This document shows, piece after piece, positions 9,478 through 18,367 of a stretch of DNA of 64,000 nt. The notes below the pieces were generated by a model, which saw only the letters and a list, made by a program, of their open reading frames with translations, had not been told where the DNA came from and ran no database searches. Origin of the DNA: Asanoa siamensis. Its GTDB lineage: Bacteria; Actinomycetota; Actinomycetes; Mycobacteriales; Micromonosporaceae. Within the stretch, counting starts at the first letter, position 1. The number at the start of each line of letters is the position of its first letter. Location of the stretch: assembly GCF_016862555.1 (NCBI RefSeq), contig NZ_BONE01000009.1, positions 1-64,000 of the forward strand, written 5' to 3'. The position numbers were made by a program, and so were the translations under genes.

Positions 9478-10688
9478 CGGCCACCGCCCGCGCTGACCAG
9501 CAGCATGGCGACGTCGTCGGCGAACTGGCCGCCGTTGGCGTCCTCGGCGCGGCCGACCAGCCAGGCGGGCAGGTCAGGCAGCGGCACGCCGCGGGCGGCC
9601 TCGACGAGGTCCACGAGCCCCGGCACGTCCAGCCGCTCGTCACCCGCGCCGACGCGACCCTCGATCAGGCCGTCCGTGTACATCAGCAGGGACCAGTCAT
9701 CGCTGTCGAACTCCAGGTCGTAGGCGCGCGGGGGACGTGGCGCCACACCGAGGACGAGCCCACCGGGCGCCGGTACGGGTGCGACAGTACCGTTGCTCAA
9801 CAGCAACGGTGGCGGATGACCGGCCAGTCGGACGGTCGCCCGGTTGGCCCGCAGGTCGAGCCGGACCGTGGCGACGGTCGTGAACGTCTCGGGCAGCCGC
9901 CGCTCGCTGATCAGCACCTGCTCCAGCGCCGGCAGCACGGCGTCGTCGGGCACCCGGGCCAGCACCAGCGCGCGCCAGGCGACCCGGAGCATCACGCCGA
10001 GCGCGGCCTCGTCGGCGCCGTGCCCGCAGACGTCGCCGACGATCAGGTCGACCCGGTCGGGCGTGCTCTGCACCACGTCGTAGAAGTCGCCGCCGATCAG
10101 CGCCGCGTGCCGGCCGGGCCGGTAGAACGGGTGGACCGCGATGCGGTCGGTCTCCATCAGCGGGCGCGGCAGCAGGCCGCGTTCGAGGCGGGCCGACTCG
10201 GCCTGGCGCAACTCGACCTCGCGCAGCCGCAGCGCGTCGTCGTCGGCCCGCTTGCGCTCGACCGCGTAGCGCAGCGCGCGGGTCAGCAGCACGCCGTCGA
10301 CCTGGCCCTTGACCAGGTAGTCCTGGGCGCCCTCGGCGACCGCGACGACACCGAGGTGCTCGTCCTGGCGGCCGGTGAGCACGCAGACGGCGGCGCGGCC
10401 GGACTGGGCGAGCACCTGGCGCAGCCCGTCGAGGCCCTGCGCGTCGGGCAGACCGAGGTCGAGCAGCACGCAGTCGGCGCCGGCCATCAGCGGGCGGGCC
10501 TCGGCAAGGCTCTTCGCGTTGACCAGGTCGACGGCCGCGTCGGCCTCGTCGAGCAGTTCACCGACGAGGAACGCGTCGGCGTCGTCGTCCTCGATGAGCA
10601 GCACGCGCAGCCGCTGCACGGAGCGTTCACGCCCCGCGCCGGCAGGCTGGGGCGGCACCGCGACGGCAGCCACCCGGTTCTCGGTCAC
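9474..10688 (-). CDS. Receiver-PP2C (SpoIIE/RsbU-type) phosphatase
   Basis: 404 residues from GTG 10688, just downstream of an AGAGGGTGG ribosome site. The N-terminal receiver has acidic triad EDDDAD (33-38), Asp77 in CVLLDLGLPD and YLVKG. A coiled-coil helix (about 140-175) leads to a SpoIIE-type PP2C domain with GGDFYDVV (199-206), GDVCGHG (218-224), a late MYTDGLIE and FADDVAMLLV. Such enzymes dephosphorylate anti-anti-sigma proteins in partner-switch stress responses, here controlled by phosphorylation of the fused receiver. No anti-sigma/antagonist pair lies in the window. It is the first gene of the operon that continues with the kinase, receiver and IMPase-like gene. Confidence 0.92.
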   Translation of the reverse strand: MTENRVAAVAVPPQPAGAGRERSVQRLRVLLIEDDDADAFLVGELLDEADAAVDLVNAKSLAEARPLMAGADCVLLDLGLPDAQGLDGLRQVLAQSGRAAVCVLTGRQDEHLGVVAVAEGAQDYLVKGQVDGVLLTRALRYAVERKRADDDALRLREVELRQAESARLERGLLPRPLMETDRIAVHPFYRPGRHAALIGGDFYDVVQSTPDRVDLIVGDVCGHGADEAALGVMLRVAWRALVLARVPDDAVLPALEQVLISERRLPETFTTVATVRLDLRANRATVRLAGHPPPLLLSNGTVAPVPAPGGLVLGVAPRPPRAYDLEFDSDDWSLLMYTDGLIEGRVGAGDERLDVPGLVDLVEAARGVPLPDLPAWLVGRAEDANGGQFADDVAMLLVSAGGGR

Positions 10689-10840
10689 GTCACCACCCTC
10701 TCGTACCGCTGCTTGCCCCCGCTCAACTGACCCCGCGGTGTGCAACCGTATGGCACCGTGCACCCACCGTGCCAGGCAGACCCGCCCACCGGGCCCGGCG
10801 TGGATCTAAGGTGATCTCACTTTTCCGGAAGGAGACCCGG

Positions 10841-13234
10841 GTGTCCGCAGGAGTACAGGAGCCGGCCGCCCCGGTCGTGCCGCCCGCCGACCGTGCGCTG
10901 GCCCGCCCCGTGCGGCGCGCGCTGACCGCGCTCGCCGCCGTCGCGGTGCTCGTCGCGATCGGCGTCGTCTCGTTGCTGGACATCCGTCCGCCCTCCCCCG
11001 CACCGGCGTCGGCGCCGGCCGACACGTTCAGTGCGGGGCGCGCCGCCGCGCACATCGACACGGTCGCGGCGCGCACCCACGTCACGGGGAGCGCCGCTAA
11101 CGACACCGTGCGTGACTATCTGGTGGAAACGCTGTCAGGTTTCGGACTGCGCACCACGGAGCAGGACGCGACCGGCGGCGAGGCGGGCGACCTGAGCGGC
11201 AGCCACGGCGCGGCCGGCGTCGCCCACGTCCGCAACGTCGTCGCGGAACTGCCGGGCACCGACCCGACCGGCACCGTGTTCCTGGTCGCCCACTACGACT
11301 CCGTGCAGATCGGCCCGGGCGGCAACGACGACGGCGCCGGCACGTCGTCGATCGTCGAGGTGGCCCGCGCGCTGAGCCAGGCCGGCCCGCTGCGCAACAA
11401 CGTGGTGTTCGTGCTGACCGACGCCGAGGAGGCGTGCCTGTGCGGCGCGTTCGCGTTCGCGTCGGCGCACCCGCTGGCCGCCTCGGGCGGGGTCGTCCTC
11501 AACCTCGAGGCCCGCGGCAGCACCGGCCCGGTCATCATGTTCGAGACGTCCCGCGACAACGCGAAGCTGGTCGACGTGTTCGCCCGGTCGGCGCCGCACC
11601 CGGTGGGCACGTCGTTCGCGGTCGAGGTCTACCGGCTGCTGCCGAACGACACCGACTTCACGGCGTTCCTGGACAACGGGTTCGTGGGGCTGAACTCGGC
11701 CTACATCGACGGTGGGGCGATCTACCACACGCCGCTGGACACACCCGCGTCCGTGGATCGGCGGACGTTGCAGCAGCACGGCGACAACGCGCTGGGGCTG
11801 GCGCGGGAGTTCGGGGCCGTCGATCTGGCCGCGTTGCGGGCGGGCGGCGACGCCACCTACTTCCCCGTGCCGGGCACGCTGGTCGTCTATCCGGGCTGGC
11901 TGACGTGGCCGCTGGCGGTGCTCGCGCTGGCGCTGGTGCTCGGGCTGGCCGTGCTGGTGGTGCGGTCGGGCCGGGCGACCTGGCGCCGGGTGGCCGGCGG
12001 ATTCGGTCTCGCCCTGCTGCCGATCGTGCTGGCGCCGGTGGCGGCTCAGTTGCTGTGGGCGCTGGTCACGGCGCTGCGGCCCGGTTACGCGTCGCTGCTC
12101 GATCCCTACCGGCCCACGCTGTGGCGGCTGACCGTCGTGCTGCTCGCGGCGACGGTGCTGATCGCCTGGTACGCGCTGCTGCGGCGCCGGATCGGGCCCG
12201 CGGCCCTGGCTGTCGGCGGACTGGGCTGGCTGGCGGTGCTCGGGTTGGTGCTGGCGGCCCTCACGCCGGGCGGTTCCTATCTGGCGGCGCTGCCCGCGCT
12301 GGCCGGTGCGCTCGGCGGGATCGTGGCGCTGCGGCTGCGCGGGGTCTGGCCGGTGGTGGCGCTGACGGCGGCGGCCGCGGTCGCGGTGGTCATCCTGGCG
12401 CCCACGGTCGTGCTGCTCTTCCCGGCGCTGGGCATGGCGATGGGCGGGGTCGGCGCGCTGTTCGCGGTGCTCCTCGGCCTGGCGGCGCTGCCGGTGCTGG
12501 ACCTGCTGCTGCCCGCGGCCGGTGGCCAGCGCGGCCTGGTCGCGCTGCGGGCCCGGCGACTCGGGCTCGGCGTGCCGGTGCTGGCCCTGGTGGCGACTCT
12601 GGCGGTGGGCGGGTCGGCGTTCGCGGTCGACCGCTTCGACGCGGCACACCCGGTGCCGACCCATCTCATGTACGCGCTGGACGCCGACAGCGGCCAGGCG
12701 AAGTGGGTGAGCTACGAGTCGTCGCCGCAGTCGTGGACCGCCGGGTACGTGACGTCCACGGAGGAGATCGGCACGGCGTTCCCGGACGTGGGCGACGAGG
12801 CGGTGCGGACGGGCCCGGCGCCGGCGGCGTCGTTGCCGCCCGCCAACGTGACGGTGGTGTCCGACACGACCGCGGGACCGGTACGCACGCTGCGCCTGCT
12901 GGTGGACCCGCAGCGACAGGTCCGCCTGGCGAGCCTGCACGTCGACGCGGCGACGGCGACCGTGGAGCGGGCGTCGGTGAACGGGTTCGCGGTGCCGGTC
13001 GAGCCGTCGGGGCCGTGGTCGTTCGGGCTGGTCTTCCACGCCCCGGGCGACGCCGGCTTCGCGGTGGAACTGACCTTGCGCCCGACGGGCCGGGGCCCGG
13101 TCCGCCTGCGGGTGGCCGACGGCAGCGACGGGCTGGACGACCTGCCGGGCTTCCGCGCCCGCCCGCCGGGCGTCGGCATCCAGGGCAGCCACAGCTCGGA
13201 GTTGGTCCTGGTCGCCAAGACCTACAGCTTCTGA
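10841..13234 (+). CDS. Membrane-anchored M28-family zinc aminopeptidase
   Basis: 797 residues from GTG 10841, which sits behind a strong GGAAGGAG site; longer upstream frames lack one. An N-terminal membrane helix (about 26-47) is followed by an extracytoplasmic M28 domain: metal His151 in VAHYDSV, Asp pair 163-164 in GNDDGAG, general base and metal Glu at 196-197 in DAEEA, Glu223 in NLEARG and the final His in YHTPLDTP. About eight further membrane helices follow (about 370-600), then a soluble C-terminal domain. This layout matches multi-pass M28 peptidases related to eukaryotic Pff1/ERMP1. The substrate is unknown. It is convergent with the next gene, with 8 bases between them. Confidence 0.9.
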   Translation: MSAGVQEPAAPVVPPADRALARPVRRALTALAAVAVLVAIGVVSLLDIRPPSPAPASAPADTFSAGRAAAHIDTVAARTHVTGSAANDTVRDYLVETLSGFGLRTTEQDATGGEAGDLSGSHGAAGVAHVRNVVAELPGTDPTGTVFLVAHYDSVQIGPGGNDDGAGTSSIVEVARALSQAGPLRNNVVFVLTDAEEACLCGAFAFASAHPLAASGGVVLNLEARGSTGPVIMFETSRDNAKLVDVFARSAPHPVGTSFAVEVYRLLPNDTDFTAFLDNGFVGLNSAYIDGGAIYHTPLDTPASVDRRTLQQHGDNALGLAREFGAVDLAALRAGGDATYFPVPGTLVVYPGWLTWPLAVLALALVLGLAVLVVRSGRATWRRVAGGFGLALLPIVLAPVAAQLLWALVTALRPGYASLLDPYRPTLWRLTVVLLAATVLIAWYALLRRRIGPAALAVGGLGWLAVLGLVLAALTPGGSYLAALPALAGALGGIVALRLRGVWPVVALTAAAAVAVVILAPTVVLLFPALGMAMGGVGALFAVLLGLAALPVLDLLLPAAGGQRGLVALRARRLGLGVPVLALVATLAVGGSAFAVDRFDAAHPVPTHLMYALDADSGQAKWVSYESSPQSWTAGYVTSTEEIGTAFPDVGDEAVRTGPAPAASLPPANVTVVSDTTAGPVRTLRLLVDPQRQVRLASLHVDAATATVERASVNGFAVPVEPSGPWSFGLVFHAPGDAGFAVELTLRPTGRGPVRLRVADGSDGLDDLPGFRARPPGVGIQGSHSSELVLVAKTYSF

Positions 13235-13242
13235 GCTCGCGG

Positions 13243-14184
13243 TCAGGCGGCGCGGTGGCGGCCCGTCAAGGTCGCCGGGCGGCGTCGGCGGCGGAGCAGG
13301 GTCATGGCGGTGCCGGCGAGCAGGAACGCTGCCGCGAGTGCGGTCAGGCGGGGGATCGTGCCGGTGGGGATGAGCTTGTCGTCCTCCGACCGGAGGGTGA
13401 CCGCGGCCGGGGCTTCGGTGCCGTTCGGGCCGCCGGCGGTGCCTGACTGCGGCCCCGCCGGGGCCGGGGCGGGGGCGGCCTTCGACGCGTTCTCCGCGTC
13501 GGCCGCCGTCGCCGAGCCGTAGCCGCTGGCGTCGAGGCCCGTGAGCGGGTTGATGTTCGCCGAGAGCGGGATGGTGTCCGCGGTGTCCGATGTGTCGGCC
13601 AGGTCGCCGCGGTCGCCCATCGCGCCGCCGTTCGAGTAGCCGCCGCCGTCGCTGTAGCCGCCGTCGCTGTAACCCGTGCCGCCGTCGCTGTAGCCGAGGC
13701 CGGGGTCGGTGTAGCCGGGGTCGGTGTAGACCGGGCCCGGGTCGGTGTAGCCGCCGCCGTCGCTGTAGGTGCCGCCGGCCGCCGGTCCCGGGTCGACGTA
13801 CGTGCTGCCGCCGCCGTCGTAGGCGGTGCCGCTGTCGTACGCCATGCCGTTGCCGTTGATCGTGCCGTTGTCGGCCATCCCGCCCGTCGGCAGGTCACCG
13901 CTCGCGACGGTGCCCGGGACCGAACCATCCGCCGGCGGCACCTCGACCGGCGCCGCGTCCTGACCGGGCAGGTCGACCGGTGCCTGCGGCAGCGTCGGAG
14001 TGGGCGTCGGGGTCGGCGTCGGCGTCACCGAGGGCGTCGGTGTCGGCGTCGCCGCGCGGCCCACCAGGCCGGCCGGCAACACGTTGTCGAGGTACATGTC
14101 CGCCCTCGGAATGGTCGCCACCGCGACCGCCAGCCCGCCGACGACAGCGGCCGCCGCCAGGGCGGCGCGCACCGATCCCCGCAT
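13243..14184 (-). CDS. Exported repeat-rich surface protein with C-terminal membrane anchor
   Basis: 313 residues; I chose ATG 14184 because of a GGGGGAACG site and an immediate signal-type sequence. After the signal peptide there is a Thr-Pro spacer (about 47-66), then a Gly/Ser/Tyr/Asp-rich part in which short units such as YSDGG and YTDPG recur about nine times (roughly 13650-13790). A C-terminal hydrophobic helix ends in RRRRR and a short basic tail, the shape of a wall- or membrane-anchored protein. I see no clear LPxTG motif before the helix (LIPTGTIP is the closest). No enzymatic domain is visible. It may be a cell-surface adhesive or stalk-like protein, which is inference from composition. 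Confidence 0.75.
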   Translation of the reverse strand: MRGSVRAALAAAAVVGGLAVAVATIPRADMYLDNVLPAGLVGRAATPTPTPSVTPTPTPTPTPTLPQAPVDLPGQDAAPVEVPPADGSVPGTVASGDLPTGGMADNGTINGNGMAYDSGTAYDGGGSTYVDPGPAAGGTYSDGGGYTDPGPVYTDPGYTDPGLGYSDGGTGYSDGGYSDGGGYSNGGAMGDRGDLADTSDTADTIPLSANINPLTGLDASGYGSATAADAENASKAAPAPAPAGPQSGTAGGPNGTEAPAAVTLRSEDDKLIPTGTIPRLTALAAAFLLAGTAMTLLRRRRRPATLTGRHRAA

Positions 14185-14261
14185 CTCGTTCCCCCGAATC
14201 AGACATGAGACGCACCCATGTGCGATGCTGCCCGATCCGGGGCAAAAATGTGGAGATTTGT

Positions 14262-14516
14262 CTACTTCCACCTAAAATGAACGAAAAGGCGGCCGAAGTT
14301 CTTCGAGTCCTTCTCGACCCGGTGGTAGAGCTGCTTGACGTCCTTCTGGTCGAGGAAGCGCAGCACCTTCTTCTTGAGGGCGCCGGATCCCTTGCCAGGG
14401 ATGATCTCGACGAGGGTGGCCTTCTTGGCCACGGCCTCGTCGATGATCCCGCGGAGTGCCCGGTCGATGTCGGAGCCGCGGTTGTAGATGTCGTGCAGGT
14501 CGAGCTTGAGCTTCAC
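14262..14516 (-). CDS. Small stand-alone Smr-domain protein
   Basis: 84 residues. LDLH near the N-terminus and IIPGKGSGALKKKVLRFL correspond to the LDxH and HGxGxGxLR motifs of Smr domains (MutS2 C-terminus), with the first His of the second motif replaced by Pro. The family binds or nicks branched DNA or acts on RNA and stalled ribosomes. Activity of this variant is uncertain. It starts at GTG 14516, overlapping the TPR gene by 4 bases, and is the last gene of the glucokinase/TPR/Smr operon. Confidence 0.82.
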   Translation of the reverse strand: MKLKLDLHDIYNRGSDIDRALRGIIDEAVAKKATLVEIIPGKGSGALKKKVLRFLDQKDVKQLYHRVEKDSKNFGRLFVHFRWK

Positions 14517-14878
14517 CGGGGGTTGACCTTCGACTCGACGCGCTCCAGCGCCGCCGCGTAGTCGCGGTGGTCGGCGTGCATCGCGGCGGCGATCCGCAGG
14601 TGGGTCAGCGCCTCCGACTGCCGGCCCTGCCGCTCGAGCGTGCGGCCCAGCACGTGGTGCGCGTAGTGGTCACTGGGGTCGCGGTCGACCAGCGCCCGCA
14701 GCTGCTCCTCGGCGCGACCGAGCTGCGCCGACTGGAAGTAGGCCCGGGCCAGCAGCTGGCGCACCGACGCGTTGTCGGGCTCCGCCACCACGATCGGCTC
14801 GAGCAGCCGCGCCGCCCCGGCCGGGTCACCGGCTTCGAAGAACAGGGTCGCCCGGCGGTACTCCTCCAGGAGATCCAT
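14513..14878 (-). CDS. Tetratricopeptide-repeat protein
   Basis: About 121 residues from ATG 14878, five bases after GGAGG; a GTG four codons upstream is an alternative. The sequence is almost wholly helical TPR units: YRRATLFFEAGDPAGAARLL, VRQLLARAYFQSAQLGRAEE and AHHVLGRTLERQGRQSEALT. It is a protein-protein interaction scaffold with no catalytic part. It lies between ppgK-like and Smr genes on the same strand with a 17-base gap on one side and a 4-base overlap on the other, so co-expression is clear while a shared function is not. Confidence 0.85.
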   Translation of the reverse strand: MDLLEEYRRATLFFEAGDPAGAARLLEPIVVAEPDNASVRQLLARAYFQSAQLGRAEEQLRALVDRDPSDHYAHHVLGRTLERQGRQSEALTHLRIAAAMHADHRDYAAALERVESKVNPR

Positions 14879-14895
14879 TTCCACCTCCACCTTCC

Positions 14896-15648
14896 TCAGG
14901 GCCGCCGCAGCGACCAGGCCCGCACGCCACCCAGAATGCCGGCGGTGTTCGGCACCACGACCACGTCGTCACCCATCCGGGCCAGCTGCTCCGGGCGGAC
15001 CAGCCGGGAGTTGCCGCCGCCGAGGTAGAGCCGGTCCCAGAGGAAGACCGGCCGCAGGCCCTCGACCACCGTGCGGATCCGGCGCGACCAGAACGCGTCG
15101 CCCAGTCTGCGCCGCTCGTGCTCGCCGATGTACGTGTCGTAACTCATGCCCCAACGCACCGGCGCCTGCGAGAATTCCAGGTGCGGCGCGAGCGCCCCGC
15201 CGTCGAAGAGGGCGCAGCCGAGCCCCGTGCCGAGCGTGATCACGAGCTCCAGACCGGCCCCGGCGACCACACCCGCCCCGTGCACCTCGGCGTCGTTGAG
15301 CACCAGCACCGGCGTGCCGAACGCCTCCGCGAGCGCGGCCTGGGCGTCGAACCCGGTCCAGTCGCCGACCAGGTCCGGGTCGACCTTCGTACGCGGGCCG
15401 GATCGGGTCACGTAGTGCGGGGTCGCCACCACCACGCCGTGCCGGATCATGCCCGGCATGCCCACCGTGACCCGGTCGGCCGTGGGCAGCCGGGACGCGA
15501 GATCCAGCAGTGTCTTCACGAAGAGCGAGGTCGGCAACGGGTACGGCGTCGGCACGCGCAAGGGCTTGGCCCGCATCGTGCCCGCCTCGTCCAGCACCGA
15601 TGCCTTGATCCCGCCGCCCCCGCAGTCGATCGCCAACGTCGTCACCAC
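14896..15648 (-). CDS. ppgK: ROK-family polyphosphate-glucokinase-like sugar kinase
   Basis: 250 residues, the length of actinobacterial polyphosphate glucokinases. The N-terminal phosphate loop AIDCGGGGIKASVLD, VGMPGMIRHG, LVLNDAEVHGAG (catalytic Asp) and LVITLGTGLGCALF (second phosphate motif) follow the ROK order. PpgK phosphorylates glucose at the expense of polyphosphate or ATP. Closely related actinobacterial ROK proteins without proven glucokinase activity exist, so the symbol is tentative. It is divergent from the ABC-F gene, with 81 bases between starts. Confidence 0.8.
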   Translation of the reverse strand: MVTTLAIDCGGGGIKASVLDEAGTMRAKPLRVPTPYPLPTSLFVKTLLDLASRLPTADRVTVGMPGMIRHGVVVATPHYVTRSGPRTKVDPDLVGDWTGFDAQAALAEAFGTPVLVLNDAEVHGAGVVAGAGLELVITLGTGLGCALFDGGALAPHLEFSQAPVRWGMSYDTYIGEHERRRLGDAFWSRRIRTVVEGLRPVFLWDRLYLGGGNSRLVRPEQLARMGDDVVVVPNTAGILGGVRAWSLRRP

Positions 15649-15729
15649 CCGCTCAGTCTGCCAATCACGACCGCGTCGCGCCTAAACGGAGCGGAAGATC
15701 GCCTCCGCCCCGGATAACATCGGCCTGCC

Positions 15730-17352
15730 ATGACCACGCTGATCGCCAAAGACCTCGCTGCCGGCCACGGCGACAAGGCCCTCTTCTCCGACCTCTCGCT
15801 CGTGGTCGCACCGGGCGACGTCATCGGCCTCGTCGGCCCCAACGGCGCCGGCAAGTCGACCCTGCTCCGGACGCTGGCCGGGCTGATCCCGGCCGAGCAG
15901 GGCAGCATCGCGCTGAACCCGCCCACCGCGACGGTCGGCTACCTCCCGCAGGAGCCCGACCGGCGGCCCGGCGAGAGCGTCCGGGCGTTCCTGGGCCGGC
16001 GCACCGGCGTCACGGCCGCCCAGGAGGCGCTGGACGAGGCGACCGCGGCGCTCACCGAGGGCCGGGCCGGCGCCGACGACGCGTACACGATCGCCCTTGA
16101 TCGTTGGCTGACCCTCGGCGGCGCCGATCTCGACGACCGGCTCGCCGAGATCGACCTCGGCTTCTCCGCCGACCTGCCGATGACCGCCCTCTCCGGCGGC
16201 CAGGCGGCCCGGGCGGGGCTCGCGTCGCTGCTGCTCAGCCGCTACGACATCTTCCTGCTGGACGAGCCGACCAACGACCTCGACCTCGCGGGGCTGGCCC
16301 GGCTGGAGGAGTTCGTCACCGGGCTGCGCGCGGGCACCGTGCTGGTCAGCCACGACCGCGAGTTCCTGGCCCGCACCGTGACCAGCGTGCTCGAACTCGA
16401 CCTGCACCAGCAGCAGGTCAACCTCTTCGGCGGCGGCTACCAGTCGTATCTCGAGGAGCGTGCGGTGGCCCGCCAGCACGCCCGGGACAACTTCGAGGAG
16501 TACGCGCAGACGAAGGCCAACCTCGAGGCGCGGGCGCGTACCCAGCGGAACTGGATGGAACACGGTGTCCGCAACGCGCGCCGCAAGTCCAAGGACAACG
16601 ACAAGATCGGCCGCAAGTTCCGCGCCGAGGCGACCGAGAAGCAGGCCGCCAAGGCCCGCCAGACCGAGCGCCTGATCGAGCGGCTGGACGTGGTCGAGGA
16701 GCCGCGCAAGGAGTGGGAGCTGCGGATGACGATCGCCGCGGCGCCCCGGGCCGGCGCCGTCGTGGCCACGCTGCGCGCGGCGACCGTCCACCGTGGCTCG
16801 TTCACCCTCGGCCCGGTCGACCTGCAGATCGACTGGGCCGACCGGGTCGCGATCACGGGACCCAACGGCTCCGGCAAGTCGACGCTGCTGGCCGCGTTGC
16901 TCGGCCGCCTCCCGCTGGACGCCGGCGCCGCGCACCTCGGGCCCGGCGTGGTCGTCGGCGAGGTCGACCAGGCCCGCGGCGCCTTCGTCGGCCCCGAGCC
17001 GCTGGTCGACGCGTTCCGGGCCGCCGCGCCCGAGATGGCTCCCGACGAGTCGCGGACCCTGCTCGCCAAGTTCGGCCTGCGCAGCGATCACGTGCTGCGA
17101 CCCGCGGCCACCCTGTCGCCCGGCGAGCGCACCCGGGCCGGGCTCGCGCTGCTGCAGGCCCGCGGGGTCAACCTGCTGGTGCTCGACGAGCCCACCAACC
17201 ACCTCGACCTGCCGGCGATCGAGCAGCTTGAGTCGGCATTGGACGGTTATCAGGGCACGCTGCTGCTGGTGACGCACGACCGCCGGATGCTCGACGCGGT
17301 GCGGGTCAACCGGCGCCTCGCCGTGTCCGCCGGCCGGGTGTCCGAGCTTTAG
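15730..17352 (+). CDS. ABC-F family ATPase (ribosome-acting, possible antibiotic-resistance type)
   Basis: 540 residues with two ABC domains and no membrane segments. Walker A GPNGAGKST (about 37-45) and GPNGSGKST (about 378-386), signatures LSGGQ and LSPGE, Walker B LLDEPTNDLDL and VLDEPTNHLDL. Between the domains is the basic interdomain linker (about 245-330, rich in Arg/Lys/Gln) that enters the ribosomal E site in this family. ABC-F proteins displace antibiotics or rescue stalled ribosomes. TAACAT at 15715-15720 ends nine bases before ATG 15730, so the mRNA is probably nearly leaderless. The gene precedes an ArsR regulator and a drug-exporter operon. Confidence 0.9.
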   Translation: MTTLIAKDLAAGHGDKALFSDLSLVVAPGDVIGLVGPNGAGKSTLLRTLAGLIPAEQGSIALNPPTATVGYLPQEPDRRPGESVRAFLGRRTGVTAAQEALDEATAALTEGRAGADDAYTIALDRWLTLGGADLDDRLAEIDLGFSADLPMTALSGGQAARAGLASLLLSRYDIFLLDEPTNDLDLAGLARLEEFVTGLRAGTVLVSHDREFLARTVTSVLELDLHQQQVNLFGGGYQSYLEERAVARQHARDNFEEYAQTKANLEARARTQRNWMEHGVRNARRKSKDNDKIGRKFRAEATEKQAAKARQTERLIERLDVVEEPRKEWELRMTIAAAPRAGAVVATLRAATVHRGSFTLGPVDLQIDWADRVAITGPNGSGKSTLLAALLGRLPLDAGAAHLGPGVVVGEVDQARGAFVGPEPLVDAFRAAAPEMAPDESRTLLAKFGLRSDHVLRPAATLSPGERTRAGLALLQARGVNLLVLDEPTNHLDLPAIEQLESALDGYQGTLLLVTHDRRMLDAVRVNRRLAVSAGRVSEL

Positions 17353-17389
17353 GCTTGACTTATATAACCCGCTGCTAGACAGTCGAGAC

Positions 17390-17722
17390 GTGCACGCGTT
17401 CGACGTCCTCGGCGACCCGGTGCGGCGGCGGATCCTGGAGCTGCTGGCCGACGGTGAGCTCGCGGCCGGCGAGATCGGGGCCGTCGTGCAGGCGGAGTTC
17501 GGCATCTCGCAACCGGCCGTCTCGCAACACCTGCGGGTGCTGCGCGACAACGGGTTCACCACCGTGCGCGCGGCCGGGACGCGCCGCCTCTACGCGGTCG
17601 ACGCGACCCCGCTGCAGGAGGTTGATGCCTGGTTGGACCGTTATCGCCGGTTCTGGTCGCAGCGGCTGGACGCACTGGAGACGGAACTAGCACGTGGCCG
17701 GCGCGCCCGGCCGCCCCGCTAG
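17390..17722 (+). CDS. ArsR-family winged-helix repressor
   Basis: 110 residues from GTG 17390. FDVLGDPVRRRILELLADGE and ISQPAVSQHLRVLRDNGF are the helix-turn-helix core; RAAGTRRLYAVDA is the wing. No cysteine metal site is present, so this is the non-metal subgroup often adjacent to genes it controls. A TTGACT hexamer at 17355-17360 lies in the 37-base gap after the ABC-F stop and may be its own promoter. It is followed at 54 bases by the FMN reductase and DrrAB-like exporter genes, the likely targets. Confidence 0.9.
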   Translation: MHAFDVLGDPVRRRILELLADGELAAGEIGAVVQAEFGISQPAVSQHLRVLRDNGFTTVRAAGTRRLYAVDATPLQEVDAWLDRYRRFWSQRLDALETELARGRRARPPR

Positions 17723-17775
17723 ATCCGATCTAGCGGCGCGTCTCGCGCCTTCCTGGTGAGAGGGAGGTGGTCACC

Positions 17776-18342
17776 ATGAGCGACGCGCCGTTGCGGTTGG
17801 CGGTGATCATCGGGAGCACGCGCGAAGGGCGGGTCGGCGATCGGCTGGCCCACTGGTTCGTCGCGCAGGCTTCCGGGCGTACCGAGGTCAAGGTCGAGGT
17901 CGTCGATCTCGCGTCGTTCGCCTTCCCGAACGGCTATCCGAACCGGGCGACGCCCGCGATGTCGGCCTTCGCCGCGTCGGTCGAGCGCGCGGACGCGTTC
18001 GTCGTGGTCACCCCGGAGTACAACCACAGCTTTCCCGCGTCGCTCAAGCAGGCGATCGACTTCGCCTACGACGAGTGGCACGCGAAACCGGTCGGCTTCA
18101 TCTCGTACGGCTGCCGCTCGGCCGGGCAGCACGCGGTCAGCCAGCTCCGCGCGGTCTTCACGGCCCTGCACGCGATGACCGTGCGCGACGGGGTCGGCGT
18201 CGACCTGCTCGACGGCGACGACGTCGAGTCACTGCTCGCCGCGGAAACGCCGGTGCAGGCGGCCCAGGTGCTGCTCGACCAGCTCTGCTGGTGGGGACTG
18301 GCGCTGCGGGACGGCCGTACCGCCCGCCCCTATGTCTCTTGA
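17776..18342 (+). CDS. NAD(P)H-dependent FMN reductase
   Basis: 188 residues from ATG 17776, behind GGGAGGTGG. Flavodoxin-like fold with [17 protein letters not shown] (FMN phosphate loop) and [20 protein letters not shown] (FMN ring/phosphate motif), both diagnostic of the NADPH-dependent FMN reductase family that also reduces quinones and azo dyes. It sits between the ArsR repressor and the exporter ATPase, so it may reduce the compound the pump exports. That link is inference from order only. Confidence 0.9.
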   Translation: MSDAPLRLAVIIGSTREGRVGDRLAHWFVAQASGRTEVKVEVVDLASFAFPNGYPNRATPAMSAFAASVERADAFVVVTPEYNHSFPASLKQAIDFAYDEWHAKPVGFISYGCRSAGQHAVSQLRAVFTALHAMTVRDGVGVDLLDGDDVESLLAAETPVQAAQVLLDQLCWWGLALRDGRTARPYVS

Positions 18343-18367
18343 TCTTTATGTTTCTCGGGAGGAAACC

